Shown piece after piece: positions 8,232 to 16,139 of a stretch of 46,569 nt of DNA; the first letter of the stretch is position 1; each line of letters begins with the position of its first letter. Source of the DNA: Syntrophobacteraceae bacterium (GTDB taxonomy: Bacteria; Desulfobacterota; Syntrophobacteria; Syntrophobacterales; Syntrophobacteraceae); NCBI GenBank assembly GCA_031292195.1, contig JARLHP010000100.1, positions 1 through 46,569 on the forward strand, in the 5' to 3' direction. A model generated the notes under the pieces. The model had not been told where the DNA came from, did not search any database, and saw only the letters and a list, made by a program, of their open reading frames with translations. The translations under genes were made by a program, and so were the position numbers.

Positions 8232-9251
8232 ATGGCGGCGGCAGCGAATAATTCAAAAAGGGTGAGTGGACCCCAAAAAGCGGCAATGGCCCTCCTGGCA
8301 ATGGGAGAAGAAGCCTCGGCGCTGATTCTCAAAAAGCTTTCCACCGAGGAGATAAAGCAGCTGAGCGTTCATATGTCGAGCCTCGCAGGAGTTAGAAAGG
8401 ACACCTCCGATGAGCTGCTGGAGGAATTCAGCTCGCTTTTCAAGGTGGAAGGCGGAGTGAACGTGGACGGAGACCAGTTCATCCGCAACCTGCTGCCCTC
8501 CGTAATGCGAGGAGACCAGGCCAACGAGGTGATTTCCAGGATGGAGGAGGCAAAACAAAGGGTCCCCTTCAAGCACTTAAAAGACGTCGACCCGAAACTG
8601 CTGGCAGGTTTTATCAAGGGGGAGCACCCTCAAACCATCGCCATTATCGTAACCCACCTGGGACATCAAAAGGCAAGCCAGGTGCTGGCCTATCTGCCCG
8701 AGCAGCTTCAGTTTGAAATAGTGACAAGAATAGCCAGCCTGGAAGCCGTACCTCCCGAGCTGATCATGGAAGTCGACGAGGTGCTGGAAAAAGAGCTCAG
8801 TTCGGTTGGGACCCGCGGCCAGCAGATCGGAGGCGTCTCGGTGGTGGCCGAAATCCTCAACCACTCCGACCGCAGGACGGGGGACAGCATATTGCAGTTT
8901 CTCGATGAAACCGATTCGGACCTGGCCGAAAAGGTCCGCAAACTGATGTTTGTCTTCGAAGATCTGCTGCATGTCAATGATGGGGGCATCCGCGAGTTGC
9001 TAAAAGAGGTTCGCAACGAAGAACTCACCGTAGCTCTTAAGACGGCGTCCGAAGACCTCAAGGGGAAAATATTCAGAAACCTGTCACAGCGTGCCGCGCA
9101 GATGCTCCAGGAAGATATGTCGATGATGGGACCCGCGCGCCTTAGCGAAGTCGAGAACGCGCAGCAGGCTATCCTGGTTGTGGCGCGCAGGCTGGAAAAG
9201 GAAGGCAAGCTGCTTATGGCGGGCAAAGACGGCGGAGAGCAGTTTGTCTAG
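8232..9251 (+). CDS. fliG: Flagellar motor switch protein FliG
   Basis: This 339-aa protein shows all three FliG domains: N-terminal FliF-binding (GPQKAAMALLAMGEE), middle with the EHPQT motif (residues 131-135), and C-terminal torque domain (MFVFEDLLHVNDGGIRELLK) with the charged residues that face the stator. It forms the upper C ring and determines rotation direction. fliF ends four bases upstream, and fliH begins inside the last codons, so translation is coupled. No anomaly was seen. Confidence 0.96.
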   Translation: MAAAANNSKRVSGPQKAAMALLAMGEEASALILKKLSTEEIKQLSVHMSSLAGVRKDTSDELLEEFSSLFKVEGGVNVDGDQFIRNLLPSVMRGDQANEVISRMEEAKQRVPFKHLKDVDPKLLAGFIKGEHPQTIAIIVTHLGHQKASQVLAYLPEQLQFEIVTRIASLEAVPPELIMEVDEVLEKELSSVGTRGQQIGGVSVVAEILNHSDRRTGDSILQFLDETDSDLAEKVRKLMFVFEDLLHVNDGGIRELLKEVRNEELTVALKTASEDLKGKIFRNLSQRAAQMLQEDMSMMGPARLSEVENAQQAILVVARRLEKEGKLLMAGKDGGEQFV

Positions 9252-9936
9252 TCTGTTGAAAAAAAGTGCGGTAGCGGCCTTCGGATTCCCGGTTATCCCC
9301 AAGGCGCCCGATATCCCGAAGGAACCCGAAGAGGCGGAGCCGGGTTCGCCCCCGGAAGAACAGCCTCCCGAGCCTGAGATCACGGCCGAGGAACTGTATC
9401 GCCGAAAGCTCCTGGAGATCGAACGCCGAACCCAGGAGATCGAAAGGGATGCATACAGCAAGGGATTTTCGCAGGGAGAAAAGGACGGGCTGGACTATGG
9501 GAAAAAATCGGTCCAGGTGGTCAGTTCTCAACTCGAGCGGTTGGCCAAACATATGGAAGACCTGCCCGCAAAAGTGCTCGAAGATTACCGGGACTGGTTG
9601 ATCCGCACCAGCATGGGGATAGCGAGGCAAATCGTAACCAGAGAACTGCGGACCGACCCCGACATAGTGGCCGAGCTGGCCAGGGAACTCATCGACGAAG
9701 CCGAACAGCACAGTACTCTCACGGTATACCTGAACCCCCACGACTTGGAGACCATCGAAAAAAAGGCGGGCCTGGCGCCGGAGGGAGATAGAAAGAATTT
9801 TGTTCTGAAAGCCGACAGGGAAATCGAACGGGGTGGCTGCAGGATCGAAAGCGCTATCCAGTTGCTGGAAACCTCGGTTGCCGGAATGTTCGAGAATCTG
9901 GAAAAGCAACTGCGTCAGAACGGAGAAAAACCGTGA
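9244..9936 (+). CDS. fliH: Flagellar export-ATPase regulator FliH
   Basis: The product is about 230 aa with the FliH pattern: a Pro/Glu-rich N-terminus, a charged helix with spaced Gly/Ala (ERDAYSKGFSQGEKDGLDYGKK), and a C-terminal V-ATPase-E-like domain (IARQIVTRELRTDPDIVAELARELIDEA). FliH holds the FliI ATPase in check and tethers it to the C ring. The frame is open further upstream to 9178, but that part overlaps fliG. TTG at 9244 has GGAGA at suitable spacing and overlaps fliG by eight bases; TTG at 9256 is the alternative. Its stop overlaps the GTG start of fliI. Confidence 0.88.
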   Translation: MSSLLKKSAVAAFGFPVIPKAPDIPKEPEEAEPGSPPEEQPPEPEITAEELYRRKLLEIERRTQEIERDAYSKGFSQGEKDGLDYGKKSVQVVSSQLERLAKHMEDLPAKVLEDYRDWLIRTSMGIARQIVTRELRTDPDIVAELARELIDEAEQHSTLTVYLNPHDLETIEKKAGLAPEGDRKNFVLKADREIERGGCRIESAIQLLETSVAGMFENLEKQLRQNGEKP

Positions 9937-11339
9937 CCTCTCAAGAACCGCCCGAACAATCCGTCAGTCAGGATTTCAGCTCTCCCGCGGAAGGCGACTA
10001 TTTGCACCTGGAGGCAGTCGGATTTTCGGACATCTCCAGACGCCGGTTGTTCCACAGGTACGGCAAGATCGTTCAGGTCACCGGAAACCTTTTGGAAGCT
10101 GAAGGACTCAACGCGGCCATAGGAGATCTCTGCAGGGTCGAAGGGGCGGACCGAACCGACCGGAGGGAACCGGCTGCTTTGCCCGCCGCGGGAGTCCTGG
10201 CCGAGGTGATCGGTTTTGAGGGCAGCAGGATCAAGCTCAGCCCTTTGAGCCATCTGAGCGGAATCCGCCCGGGGCGTCTGGTGCGGGTCCAGGAGGCTTC
10301 CAGCACCGTTTTGGTCTCGGAGGCCATGTTGGGGCGAGTGTTGGACGGGCTGGGTCAACCGCTGGATTCGGGAGCCCCCATTGTGTCCGGCACGCCCCGT
10401 TCTCTTAGCGGCCAGGTTTCCAATCCCCTGGAACGCCCCCTCATCGAAGAGCAACTGGACCTGGGAGTGCGATGCATCAACTCGCTTCTTCCCATAGGCA
10501 AGGGCCAGAGGATCGGCATTTTCGCCGGTTCGGGGGTCGGCAAGAGCACCCTGCTGGGCATGATGGCCAGATATACGGGCGCCGATGTCAACGTCATCGC
10601 CCTGATCGGCGAACGGGGAAGGGAAGTCAACGAATTTTTGAAAAACGACCTCGGCCCGGAGGGAATAAAGCGTTCGGTGGTTATCGCGGCCACTTCCGAC
10701 CAGCCGGCCACCGTGCGATTGCGAGGGGCCTACCTGGCGTGTGCGGTCTCCGAATTCTTCCGGGATTTGGGCAAAGACGTGCTTTTAATGATGGATTCGG
10801 CCACCCGGTTGGCCATGGCCGCCCGGGAGATCGGCCTGGCCGCGGGGGAACCGCCCACCACCAAAGGGTACACCCCCGGCGTCTTCAGCCTGCTTCCAAG
10901 GCTGTTGGAAAGAGCGGGCAAGTTCGACGGGGCCTCAATTACCGGCATCTATACCGTCCTGGTGGAAGGCGATGATATGGAAGAGCCCGTGGCCGACACC
11001 CTCCGCTCGATTCTCGACGGCCACATCGTTCTGGATAGAAATTTGGCGCAAAGAAGACATTTCCCGGCAATCGACATTCTTAGAAGTGTCAGTCGTTTGA
11101 CGGGGAGGCTTCTTTCGGAAAGGGAGAAAAACCTGGTCGCCCGGTTCATTAGAATCCTGGCCGACTATAAGAACAGCGAAGACATGATCCGCATAGGCGC
11201 ATATGCCCGCGGATCTCATAGGGAAACCGATTACGCCATCGAGATGATCGACAGGGCCAATGAATTTCTCATACAGCCCGTGTCCGATAGATGTTCCATA
11301 GAAGAATCCTTCGCAGCGCTCGAAAAGCTTTTGACTTAG
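9933..11339 (+). CDS. fliI: Flagellum-specific ATP synthase FliI
   Basis: The 468-aa protein is a type III export ATPase of the F1-beta-like family. Walker A GSGVGKST is at residues 199-206, Walker B at about 281-288 (VLLMMDS), and there is a DxxTR-like DSATRLA segment. The conserved ERGREV (about 227-232) and a C-terminal chaperone/substrate-docking region (EDMIRIGAYARGS) are present. It forms the hexameric ATPase that energises flagellar export together with FliH and FliJ. The start is GTG at 9933, in a GTGA overlap with fliH, supporting coupled translation. Confidence 0.96.
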   Translation: MTSQEPPEQSVSQDFSSPAEGDYLHLEAVGFSDISRRRLFHRYGKIVQVTGNLLEAEGLNAAIGDLCRVEGADRTDRREPAALPAAGVLAEVIGFEGSRIKLSPLSHLSGIRPGRLVRVQEASSTVLVSEAMLGRVLDGLGQPLDSGAPIVSGTPRSLSGQVSNPLERPLIEEQLDLGVRCINSLLPIGKGQRIGIFAGSGVGKSTLLGMMARYTGADVNVIALIGERGREVNEFLKNDLGPEGIKRSVVIAATSDQPATVRLRGAYLACAVSEFFRDLGKDVLLMMDSATRLAMAAREIGLAAGEPPTTKGYTPGVFSLLPRLLERAGKFDGASITGIYTVLVEGDDMEEPVADTLRSILDGHIVLDRNLAQRRHFPAIDILRSVSRLTGRLLSEREKNLVARFIRILADYKNSEDMIRIGAYARGSHRETDYAIEMIDRANEFLIQPVSDRCSIEESFAALEKLLT

Positions 11340-11355
11340 TCTATCTGGAGAACGG

Positions 11356-11817
11356 ATGTCATTTCAATTTCGCCTCAAATCAGTGATGAGACAACGCGAA
11401 TTCCTGCTTCGCCAGGCGCAGGGGGCGCTGGGGGCCGCCCAAGCGGCCCAAATGAAAATTGAGTCCGAAATCGAGCGGTTAAAACAGGTGCTTCAAGCCG
11501 AATCCCAGCAGTTCGAGCAGGAACAGCGGAGGGGTATCGGGGCGGAGGGGTATCGATATTTCAAGGATCGCCTGGGCGGTTTGGAACAAGAATTGCGTGT
11601 ATCGTTCAAAACGTTGGAAAAAGCTTCCGCGGAGGTGGATATGCGCAAGCAGGCAATGATCGCATGTGATAAATCAGTCAAGATGCTGGAAAATATCGAA
11701 ACCAGGGACAAGGAGTTGTACCGGCTCGCCATGTCCCGGGAAGAACAAAAAAAACTGGACTACGCCGCCGTGCTGATCTCGCACCGCAAAACGGTCGATG
11801 AGGGAGGAAAGTCATGA
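11356..11817 (+). CDS. fliJ: Flagellar export stalk protein FliJ
   Basis: The 153-aa product is nearly all helix and coiled coil, rich in Gln, Glu, Lys and Arg, beginning FQFRLKSVMRQREFLLRQAQ. That is the usual start of FliJ. FliJ is the gamma-like central stalk of the FliI hexamer and escorts chaperones to the export gate. Sequence similarity in this family is weak, so the call leans on length, coiled coil and position directly after fliI. Its stop overlaps the next ATG (ATGA). Confidence 0.85.
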   Translation: MSFQFRLKSVMRQREFLLRQAQGALGAAQAAQMKIESEIERLKQVLQAESQQFEQEQRRGIGAEGYRYFKDRLGGLEQELRVSFKTLEKASAEVDMRKQAMIACDKSVKMLENIETRDKELYRLAMSREEQKKLDYAAVLISHRKTVDEGGKS

Positions 11818-12425
11818 AAGAGGGCAAGACCGGTTCAAGACTTCTTTCGTTTGCTCTTTGCGCCCTCATCGCGCTCCTGGTGTTAAAACTGGGCCTGACC
11901 GTCGCGGACGCGCTCCGCGGGGCGCCCGTGGTGAGCGTCGCGGTTCCCGCGGCAATGGCAAAGGAGGAAAGACCACAGCCTAAACACGTATCGATTCTGG
12001 GGCCCGAGTCCGCCGCCGCGGCCCCCGGCGCCATGGCCAGTGTGGACTTCAAATCCATGAGCTCTCTCCAACAGGAAGCAAGCCAAATTCACAGACAGCA
12101 GGAACAGCTAAGAGAGGAAGAACAGCAACTCAAGAAGTTGAAAAAGGAAGTCGAGGAAAAGATAAGCACCCTGCTTGCCCTTCAAAAACAGTATATGCTG
12201 GCTCAGGGGCAGAAGAAGAGCGCTCTTAACTCCCAGGTCCAGGGACTGGCCAGGATTTACGGCACGATGAAGCCCAAACAGGCGGCGAAGCTTATGGGAA
12301 GCCTTGAAGACAGCCTGGTAAAGAGCATCATTTCGACCATGCCCCCCGACAAGGCGGCATCGATCCTGGCTCTCATGGACGTCAAAAAGGCGGCCAAAAT
12401 ATCCGAAGCGCTCTCAGGCCAATAA
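11814..12425 (+). CDS. MotE-like motility protein (MgtE intracellular-N-like domain)
   Basis: The 203-aa protein has an N-terminal transmembrane anchor (about residues 9-29), a periplasmic coiled coil (about 85-135: QQEQLREEEQQLKKLKKEVEE) and a C-terminal domain. The C-terminal domain has paired helices with Pro/Ala motifs (YGTMKPKQAAKLMGSLED, IISTMPPDKAASILALMD), characteristic of the MgtE N-like fold. Such proteins sit after fliJ in many flagellar operons. In Rhizobium the homologue MotE chaperones MotC for stator function. The function here is inferred from architecture and place. It overlaps fliJ by four bases. Confidence 0.8.
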   Translation: MKEGKTGSRLLSFALCALIALLVLKLGLTVADALRGAPVVSVAVPAAMAKEERPQPKHVSILGPESAAAAPGAMASVDFKSMSSLQQEASQIHRQQEQLREEEQQLKKLKKEVEEKISTLLALQKQYMLAQGQKKSALNSQVQGLARIYGTMKPKQAAKLMGSLEDSLVKSIISTMPPDKAASILALMDVKKAAKISEALSGQ

Positions 12426-12501
12426 TTGGAAATTGGCTTGCAAACCCCGAGTCCGTCGCAGTAATCTAAAGCGGCCTTTGGGAAAGAGCGGGAGGGAGGA
12501 G

Positions 12502-13407
12502 ATGGAGCGCATAAGGGGCGAGGGGGATATGCCGGCCTGCCGCATATCCGGGGTTTTCCACGCCGCGGCTTCGGGTCCGCTAAAAACCCTCCTGCGCCTT
12601 TGTCCGCTAATCCTGGCCGCGCTTTTCCTGTCCGGCTGCGGGCACAAGACCCCGGTGTACCCCTATCCGGAGTATCGATCCCCAAGAACGCACCACCGCC
12701 CGTCAAGACAGCGCCACCGCGCGGCTCGCCCGCCCAAACCCTCGAAGGTGATCGTCCAGAAAGTGGCCTACTTTGACGCCCCGAAGACGATTTATCACGA
12801 GGTGGGCCCCGGGGAATCACTCGCCCGGATTTCCAGCATGTTTGGCGTTTCCCCCAAATCCATCCGCCGGGAAAACAGGATGAGGCGCAAAGAAGATGTG
12901 CGCTGCGGACAAATGCTGGTCATCCGGGGAGTTAGGGACGTCCGTTATGTCATAAACCTTTACCGTACCCGTGCGTGGAGCTACATAATCGTTCACCACA
13001 CGGCAACCGATGAGGGAGACGCCCGGTCAATCGACCGGGCGCACCTGCAGCGTGGTTTCTGGAACGGCATCGGCTATGATTTTGTGATCGATAACGGCAC
13101 CATGGGTAAAGGAGACGGAGTAATAGAGATGTCTCCGCGCTGGTTGCGGCAGGAAGACGGCGCCCACTGCAAAGCCGATGACATGAACCGAAGAGGGATC
13201 GGGATCGCTCTTGTCGGAAACTTCGACCTGGAAAGGCCAAGCCGCTACCAGATGCAATCGCTGGCCTACCTTATTTTCATTCTCCGCCACTATTACGATA
13301 TCTCTCCCACGCATGTCATGGTCCACGGGCAAGTTCCGGGGGCCAGGACCGCTTGCCCGGGAAGACTCTTTCCCATGGATATTCTGAGAGAGGACTCGTG
13401 GAAATAA
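12502..13407 (+). CDS. LysM-N-acetylmuramoyl-L-alanine amidase lipoprotein
   Basis: About 301 aa from ATG 12502, chosen for the strong purine-rich ribosome site (GGAGG at 12491-12495); ATG 12529 is a shorter alternative. A lipobox (LSGC, about residues 43-46) ends a hydrophobic stretch, so the product should be a lipoprotein. A basic Arg/His/Pro linker follows, then a LysM domain (YHEVGPGESLARISSMFGV...). The C-terminal half is an Amidase_2/PGRP domain with zinc ligands in the VHHTAT motif, a later His (VMVHGQVPG) and Cys (ACPG). It should cleave the amide between muramic acid and L-Ala in peptidoglycan. Its place at the end of the flagellar operon suggests local wall remodelling for the rod or stator (inference). 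Confidence 0.88.
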   Translation: MERIRGEGDMPACRISGVFHAAASGPLKTLLRLCPLILAALFLSGCGHKTPVYPYPEYRSPRTHHRPSRQRHRAARPPKPSKVIVQKVAYFDAPKTIYHEVGPGESLARISSMFGVSPKSIRRENRMRRKEDVRCGQMLVIRGVRDVRYVINLYRTRAWSYIIVHHTATDEGDARSIDRAHLQRGFWNGIGYDFVIDNGTMGKGDGVIEMSPRWLRQEDGAHCKADDMNRRGIGIALVGNFDLERPSRYQMQSLAYLIFILRHYYDISPTHVMVHGQVPGARTACPGRLFPMDILREDSWK

Positions 13408-13448
13408 GACGGCGCGCCCACGGCGGACGAGATTTTTACAACCGCCGG

Positions 13449-13477
13449 TTGAGAAACGGGCACATATGTCCTAGAAT
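13449..13477 (+). promoter_or_regulatory. Sigma-70 promoter of the first hicB locus
   Basis: TTGAGA (13449-13454), a 17-base spacer, and TAGAAT (13472-13477) form a good housekeeping promoter. Its -10 box ends only seven bases before the ATG of the hicA-like stub, so that stub would be translated from a leaderless or nearly leaderless mRNA. Confidence 0.65.
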
Positions 13478-13484
13478 CAGGCAG

Positions 13485-13535
13485 ATGAAAGGACGCGAAC
13501 TTATTCGAAAAGTGAATAAGGAGCACCGGCCATGA
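13485..13535 (+). pseudogene. hicA-like 16-codon stub upstream of hicB
   Basis: A 16-residue frame begins MKGRELIRKV, matching the start of HicA toxins; the intact HicA at 14537 starts MKRSDLIRAI. It ends in TGA inside an ATGA overlap with hicB. The rest of HicA, including the catalytic His region, is absent. It may be the remnant of an internal deletion that preserved translational coupling, or a leader peptide. The match is short, so the call is tentative. Confidence 0.5.
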
Positions 13536-13957
13536 ACTACCCCGTAACTCTCACCACCGATCCGGAAACCGGCCAGGTCATGGCCGCCTTCCCCGACCTG
13601 CCCGGCGCCCTCACCGTGGGCAAGGACAAAACCGAAGCAATGAATCACGCGCTCGGCGCCCTCATTACCGCCCTTTCCGGCTACATCGATTCCGGCCGCC
13701 AAATCCCGGCCCCCTCCAGCCGCTCCGGCCAGGCCGCTGTTTCACTCCCCGCTCTCGTTTGCGCCAAGCTCGCGCTCTATGAGGCCATGCGCCGCCGCAA
13801 AGTCACCCGGGCAGCCCTCGCCGAAAAGCTGGGCGTCGATCCGCGCCAGGTGCGCCGCCTCCTCGATCTCAACCACCGCTCCCGCATGGACCAGGTCGAA
13901 ACCGCCTTAAAGGCCCTCGGTCAGCGCCTGGTGGTCAGCGCCAAAGAGGCCGCCTAG
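13532..13957 (+). CDS. hicB: HicB-family antitoxin-like protein (solitary)
   Basis: The 141-aa protein has an N-terminal HicB RNase-H-like domain (YPVTLTTDPETGQVMAAFPDL, residues about 3-23, through the TEAMNHALGAL helix). Its C-terminal helix-turn-helix (KVTRAALAEKLGVDPRQVRRLLD, about 91-113) would bind its own operator. HicB normally neutralises the HicA mRNA interferase and represses the operon. Here no complete hicA is adjacent, only the stub at 13485. AAGGAG lies nine bases before the ATG, allowing independent initiation. It may be an orphan antitoxin that protects against another HicA, including the one at 14537; that is inference. Confidence 0.85.
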   Translation: MNYPVTLTTDPETGQVMAAFPDLPGALTVGKDKTEAMNHALGALITALSGYIDSGRQIPAPSSRSGQAAVSLPALVCAKLALYEAMRRRKVTRAALAEKLGVDPRQVRRLLDLNHRSRMDQVETALKALGQRLVVSAKEAA

Positions 13958-14341
13958 ATGATCGCCCGCGCTTGACAGGATTCACAGCATTAAACATGCC
14001 GCAAATCCCAATAGGCCCGCCGCCAAGCACACCCTTGGCGCAGCCAAACACTCCCTTGCCCCGATCCCTATATTTCGAAAAAAAGGACCCGGTCGGGGGT
14101 GTCGGCGGCTTGAAACTGTAGCAAAATTATCGAGATCGGCGGAGACGACGGTCCCTGCCCCCCCCGCCAAGGACATGGACGCTGTGCTCCTCGCGGCGCC
14201 CCCCGAAATCCGGACCCGCAGCCTCAAGCGCACCCATCCCCAGCAAAGCCCGAACCCGTATCTCCTCAGTCAGTTCCCTCGGTTTTGAGACGTTGGCATT
14301 TCAGGCAAGATGCGCTATTGTAGAGATGAGGAGATCGAACG
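13958..14341. other. Intergenic region with hicBA promoter
   Basis: About 384 bases with no supported gene. A minus-strand frame (13982-14233) is Arg/Ala/Gly-rich and unlike any family I know. The recognisable element is the promoter at 14293-14321. Confidence 0.5.
14293..14321 (+). promoter_or_regulatory. Sigma-70 promoter of hicB-hicA
   Basis: TTGGCA (14293-14298), a 17-base spacer and TATTGT (14316-14321) lie about 20 bases before the ATG. GAGGAG at 14328-14333 serves as ribosome-binding site. The intact toxin-antitoxin pair thus has its own promoter. Confidence 0.65.
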
Positions 14342-14533
14342 ATGCGCACCGTTAGAATTGTCTACTGGCAGGAAGACGACGGCATGTGGGTCGGCTATCT
14401 GGAATCCTATTCCGACTACATGACCCAAGGCGAGAACCTGGACGAACTCCGGGAAAACTTGAAAGACATCCTCTCTGAGGTCGAAGCCCGGAATATTCCG
14501 TTTGTGAGAACCCATGAAGACATGGCCGTGTGA
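14342..14533 (+). CDS. hicB: HicB-family antitoxin, short form
   Basis: The 63-aa protein matches the short HicB antitoxin type: a beta strand with YWQEDDGMWVGYLESY, then the helix ENLDELRENLKDILSEVEA and a short tail. This type lacks a separate DNA-binding domain. It starts at the ATG with GAGGAG eight bases upstream and is followed three bases after its stop by hicA. The order antitoxin-then-toxin is the reverse of the E. coli hicA-hicB locus but common for this short family. It should bind and block HicA. Confidence 0.88.
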   Translation: MRTVRIVYWQEDDGMWVGYLESYSDYMTQGENLDELRENLKDILSEVEARNIPFVRTHEDMAV

Positions 14534-14536
14534 TCG

Positions 14537-14713
14537 ATGAAAAGGTCCGATCTGATACGGGCCATCGAAGCCTTGGGTTGCCGGATGGTCAGGCATGGCG
14601 CAAAGCATGACTGGTATCAAAACCCTCAAACCCGGATGAGCCAGCCGGTTCCCCGCCATCGGGAGATAAACGAGCGTCTCGCCAAACATATCATCCAGAT
14701 GCTTTCCGAGTGA
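14537..14713 (+). CDS. hicA: HicA-family toxin (mRNA interferase)
   Basis: A 58-aa frame starting MKRSDLIRAIEALGCRMVR, followed by HGAKHDWYQNP and ending VPRHREINERLAKHIIQML. This is the double-stranded-RNA-binding-like HicA fold, with the catalytic His in the turn after strand one (here HGAKHD in place of the commoner GSHH) and the conserved PRH...EI...L pattern. HicA proteins cut mRNA and tmRNA independently of the ribosome. The gene lies three bases after hicB and ends about 100 bases before the element boundary. It is complete, so the pair may be active. Confidence 0.88.
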   Translation: MKRSDLIRAIEALGCRMVRHGAKHDWYQNPQTRMSQPVPRHREINERLAKHIIQMLSE

Positions 14714-14773
14714 GCCCCGAAGAAATAAGACGTCACTTTCGAAATCGGTTCGATTTTCAAGAGTGGAACGACG

Positions 14774-14808
14774 AAAAAAGCCCTGAATCCAGGGAGTGGA
14801 GACAGGGC
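14774..14808 (-). terminator. Terminator of the original tRNA-Ser transcript
   Basis: On the minus strand GCCCTG pairs with CAGGGC and is followed by six T residues. It lies just downstream of the displaced tRNA-Ser 3' end, where the chromosomal tRNA terminator would be expected. Confidence 0.7.
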
Positions 14809-14816
14809 AAAATTAG

Positions 14817-14887
14817 TATGGGTGGCGGAGAGAGAGGGATTCGAACCCTCGGTAGAGGTTTACCCCCTACACTCGCTTAGCAGGCGA
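14817..14887. repeat. attachment-site repeat (left), displaced tRNA-Ser 3' end
   Basis: These 71 bases are identical to 27012-27082. Bases 14823-14887 are the last 65 nucleotides of tRNA-Ser(GCU) on the minus strand, from the anticodon-loop region through CCA; the 5' part is missing. This is the chromosomal 3' tRNA fragment left behind by site-specific integration next to the integrase gene. Confidence 0.92.
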
Positions 14888-14951
14888 TTGTGCCCACTTT
14901 GGGGGGTACTTGATAATACTGGAGATCCGCGCCTGGAGCCGATGTTTTTGT

Positions 14952-14991
14952 TCCCAAGTGGTCCCAAGTGGTCCCAAGTGATCCCAAAGGT
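14952..14991. repeat. Four 10-bp direct repeats, likely integrase arm sites
   Basis: TCCCAAGTGG occurs twice, followed by TCCCAAGTGA and TCCCAAAGGT, end to end. They lie between the left attachment repeat and the integrase stop, the usual place of arm-type integrase-binding sites. A related block, TTGTGCCC(A/G)AA(A/T)TTGTG-like, is found at 14991-15007 and near the other end at 26930-26946. Confidence 0.6.
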
Positions 14992-15011
14992 TGTGCCCGA
15001 ATTTGTGACCG

Positions 15012-16139
15012 TTAATCGCGGGTTTCGCCTTGCCCGGAGCGGTTTTGCGAAGGGGGGGTTGTGACCTTTTTCGATCCGAGAATGTCGGCGACTTCCCGAA
15101 GAGATCGGCCGACTTCGTGCAGGTAGTTTTCCGTGGTGGTCGGACGGCGGTGGCGCAGATATTTTTGGATTTGGGTGAGGGTGGCTTTGCCGGAATCGTT
15201 TATGATCGAGGCCACGTGGTGACGGATGGCGTGGAAGGTGAACTGTTTTACCTCGGCGCGGCGGCAAAGCCTGGCCATGAGGTAGCGCAGGGCATGGGTG
15301 TCTTTGGTGTAGGGTTTTCCCGTATTGGGGTTGACGAAGACGTAGGGCGAGGTTTTTACCCGGGTCTTCCAGCGCCGGGAAAGCACGTCGACAAGGATAT
15401 CGGTCATCGGCAACAGGTCGGGTTCGAGTTGGCCGCCCTTTCGTTTCCTGGTCCAGAGCCTAACCCACTTCTTTTCGAAGTTGACGTCCTCCCAGGTCAG
15501 GCGCCTTATCTCGCCGATCCTGGCGGCCGCGTGGTAGAGGACCAGGAGCAGATCCATCTCCTGGCGGTTTGCGACCAGGAGGACCTTGTCGATATCTTCG
15601 GCCGGGGGAACGTATTTTATGTAGGGGTCTTCGGGAAATGGCTGGATCCCTCGGGCGGGGCTGGTTCTCAGCAGGTCGTTTGCAACGGCCCAGTTGAACA
15701 GGGCCTTGAGATCCCGCAGATGGCGGTTCGCGGTTTTTCTGTAATCGCGCCGGCGTTTGGTCGCAACCTCCTCGATGCGTACCGATCCGTCCTGGACTTT
15801 GCGAATGTACTCGGTAACCTGCAGCCTGGTGATCTGGTCTACAGGCATATCGTAGGCCGGGAGCGCTCCCAGGAAGGCCGCGTAGTAAAGAGACTTGGAT
15901 CTAACGGTGTTTGCCTGCATCCTTGGCTGGCAGTTTTCCAGGTATTTTATAATCAGAGAATCGATAGACACTGAACTTGCCGGCTTTATCGGCGGCGGGT
16001 TTTCGAGCTCGTTTCTTCTTTGCACCTCCCACCGGATGGCCTTCTCGCGGGTCTTGATCCCCTTCTTTTCCTGGAATTTCCCCTGCCACATGAATTTGAC
16101 GCGGTACTTGCCCGTCCGCTTGTCTTTCCAGACGCTCAT
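15012..16139 (-). CDS. Tyrosine-type site-specific integrase
   Basis: A 375-aa phage integrase from ATG 16139 (MSVWKDKRTGKYRVKF), which has GAGG six bases upstream; the frame is open to 16172. Layout: N-terminal arm-binding domain, SAM-like core-binding domain (residues about 55-160), catalytic domain (about 165-360). The catalytic set is visible: Arg in ARIGEIRRLTW, Lys in the following strand pair, HAIRH (H-x-x-R), a second His in LRHRRP, and the nucleophile Tyr in TENYLH. It would recombine the tRNA-Ser attachment site. It overlaps the upstream helix-turn-helix gene by about 240 bases in another frame. Confidence 0.95.
   Translation of the reverse strand: MSVWKDKRTGKYRVKFMWQGKFQEKKGIKTREKAIRWEVQRRNELENPPPIKPASSVSIDSLIIKYLENCQPRMQANTVRSKSLYYAAFLGALPAYDMPVDQITRLQVTEYIRKVQDGSVRIEEVATKRRRDYRKTANRHLRDLKALFNWAVANDLLRTSPARGIQPFPEDPYIKYVPPAEDIDKVLLVANRQEMDLLLVLYHAAARIGEIRRLTWEDVNFEKKWVRLWTRKRKGGQLEPDLLPMTDILVDVLSRRWKTRVKTSPYVFVNPNTGKPYTKDTHALRYLMARLCRRAEVKQFTFHAIRHHVASIINDSGKATLTQIQKYLRHRRPTTTENYLHEVGRSLREVADILGSKKVTTPPSQNRSGQGETRD

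Noticed and set aside
14822..15064. Plus-strand frame beginning MAEREGFEPSV
   Set aside because: It is the antisense of the tRNA-Ser fragment; this peptide is a well-known false gene from serine tRNA genes.
15030..15974. 314-codon plus-strand frame
   Set aside because: Antisense shadow of the integrase, Gly/Val-rich, with no ribosome site or motif.
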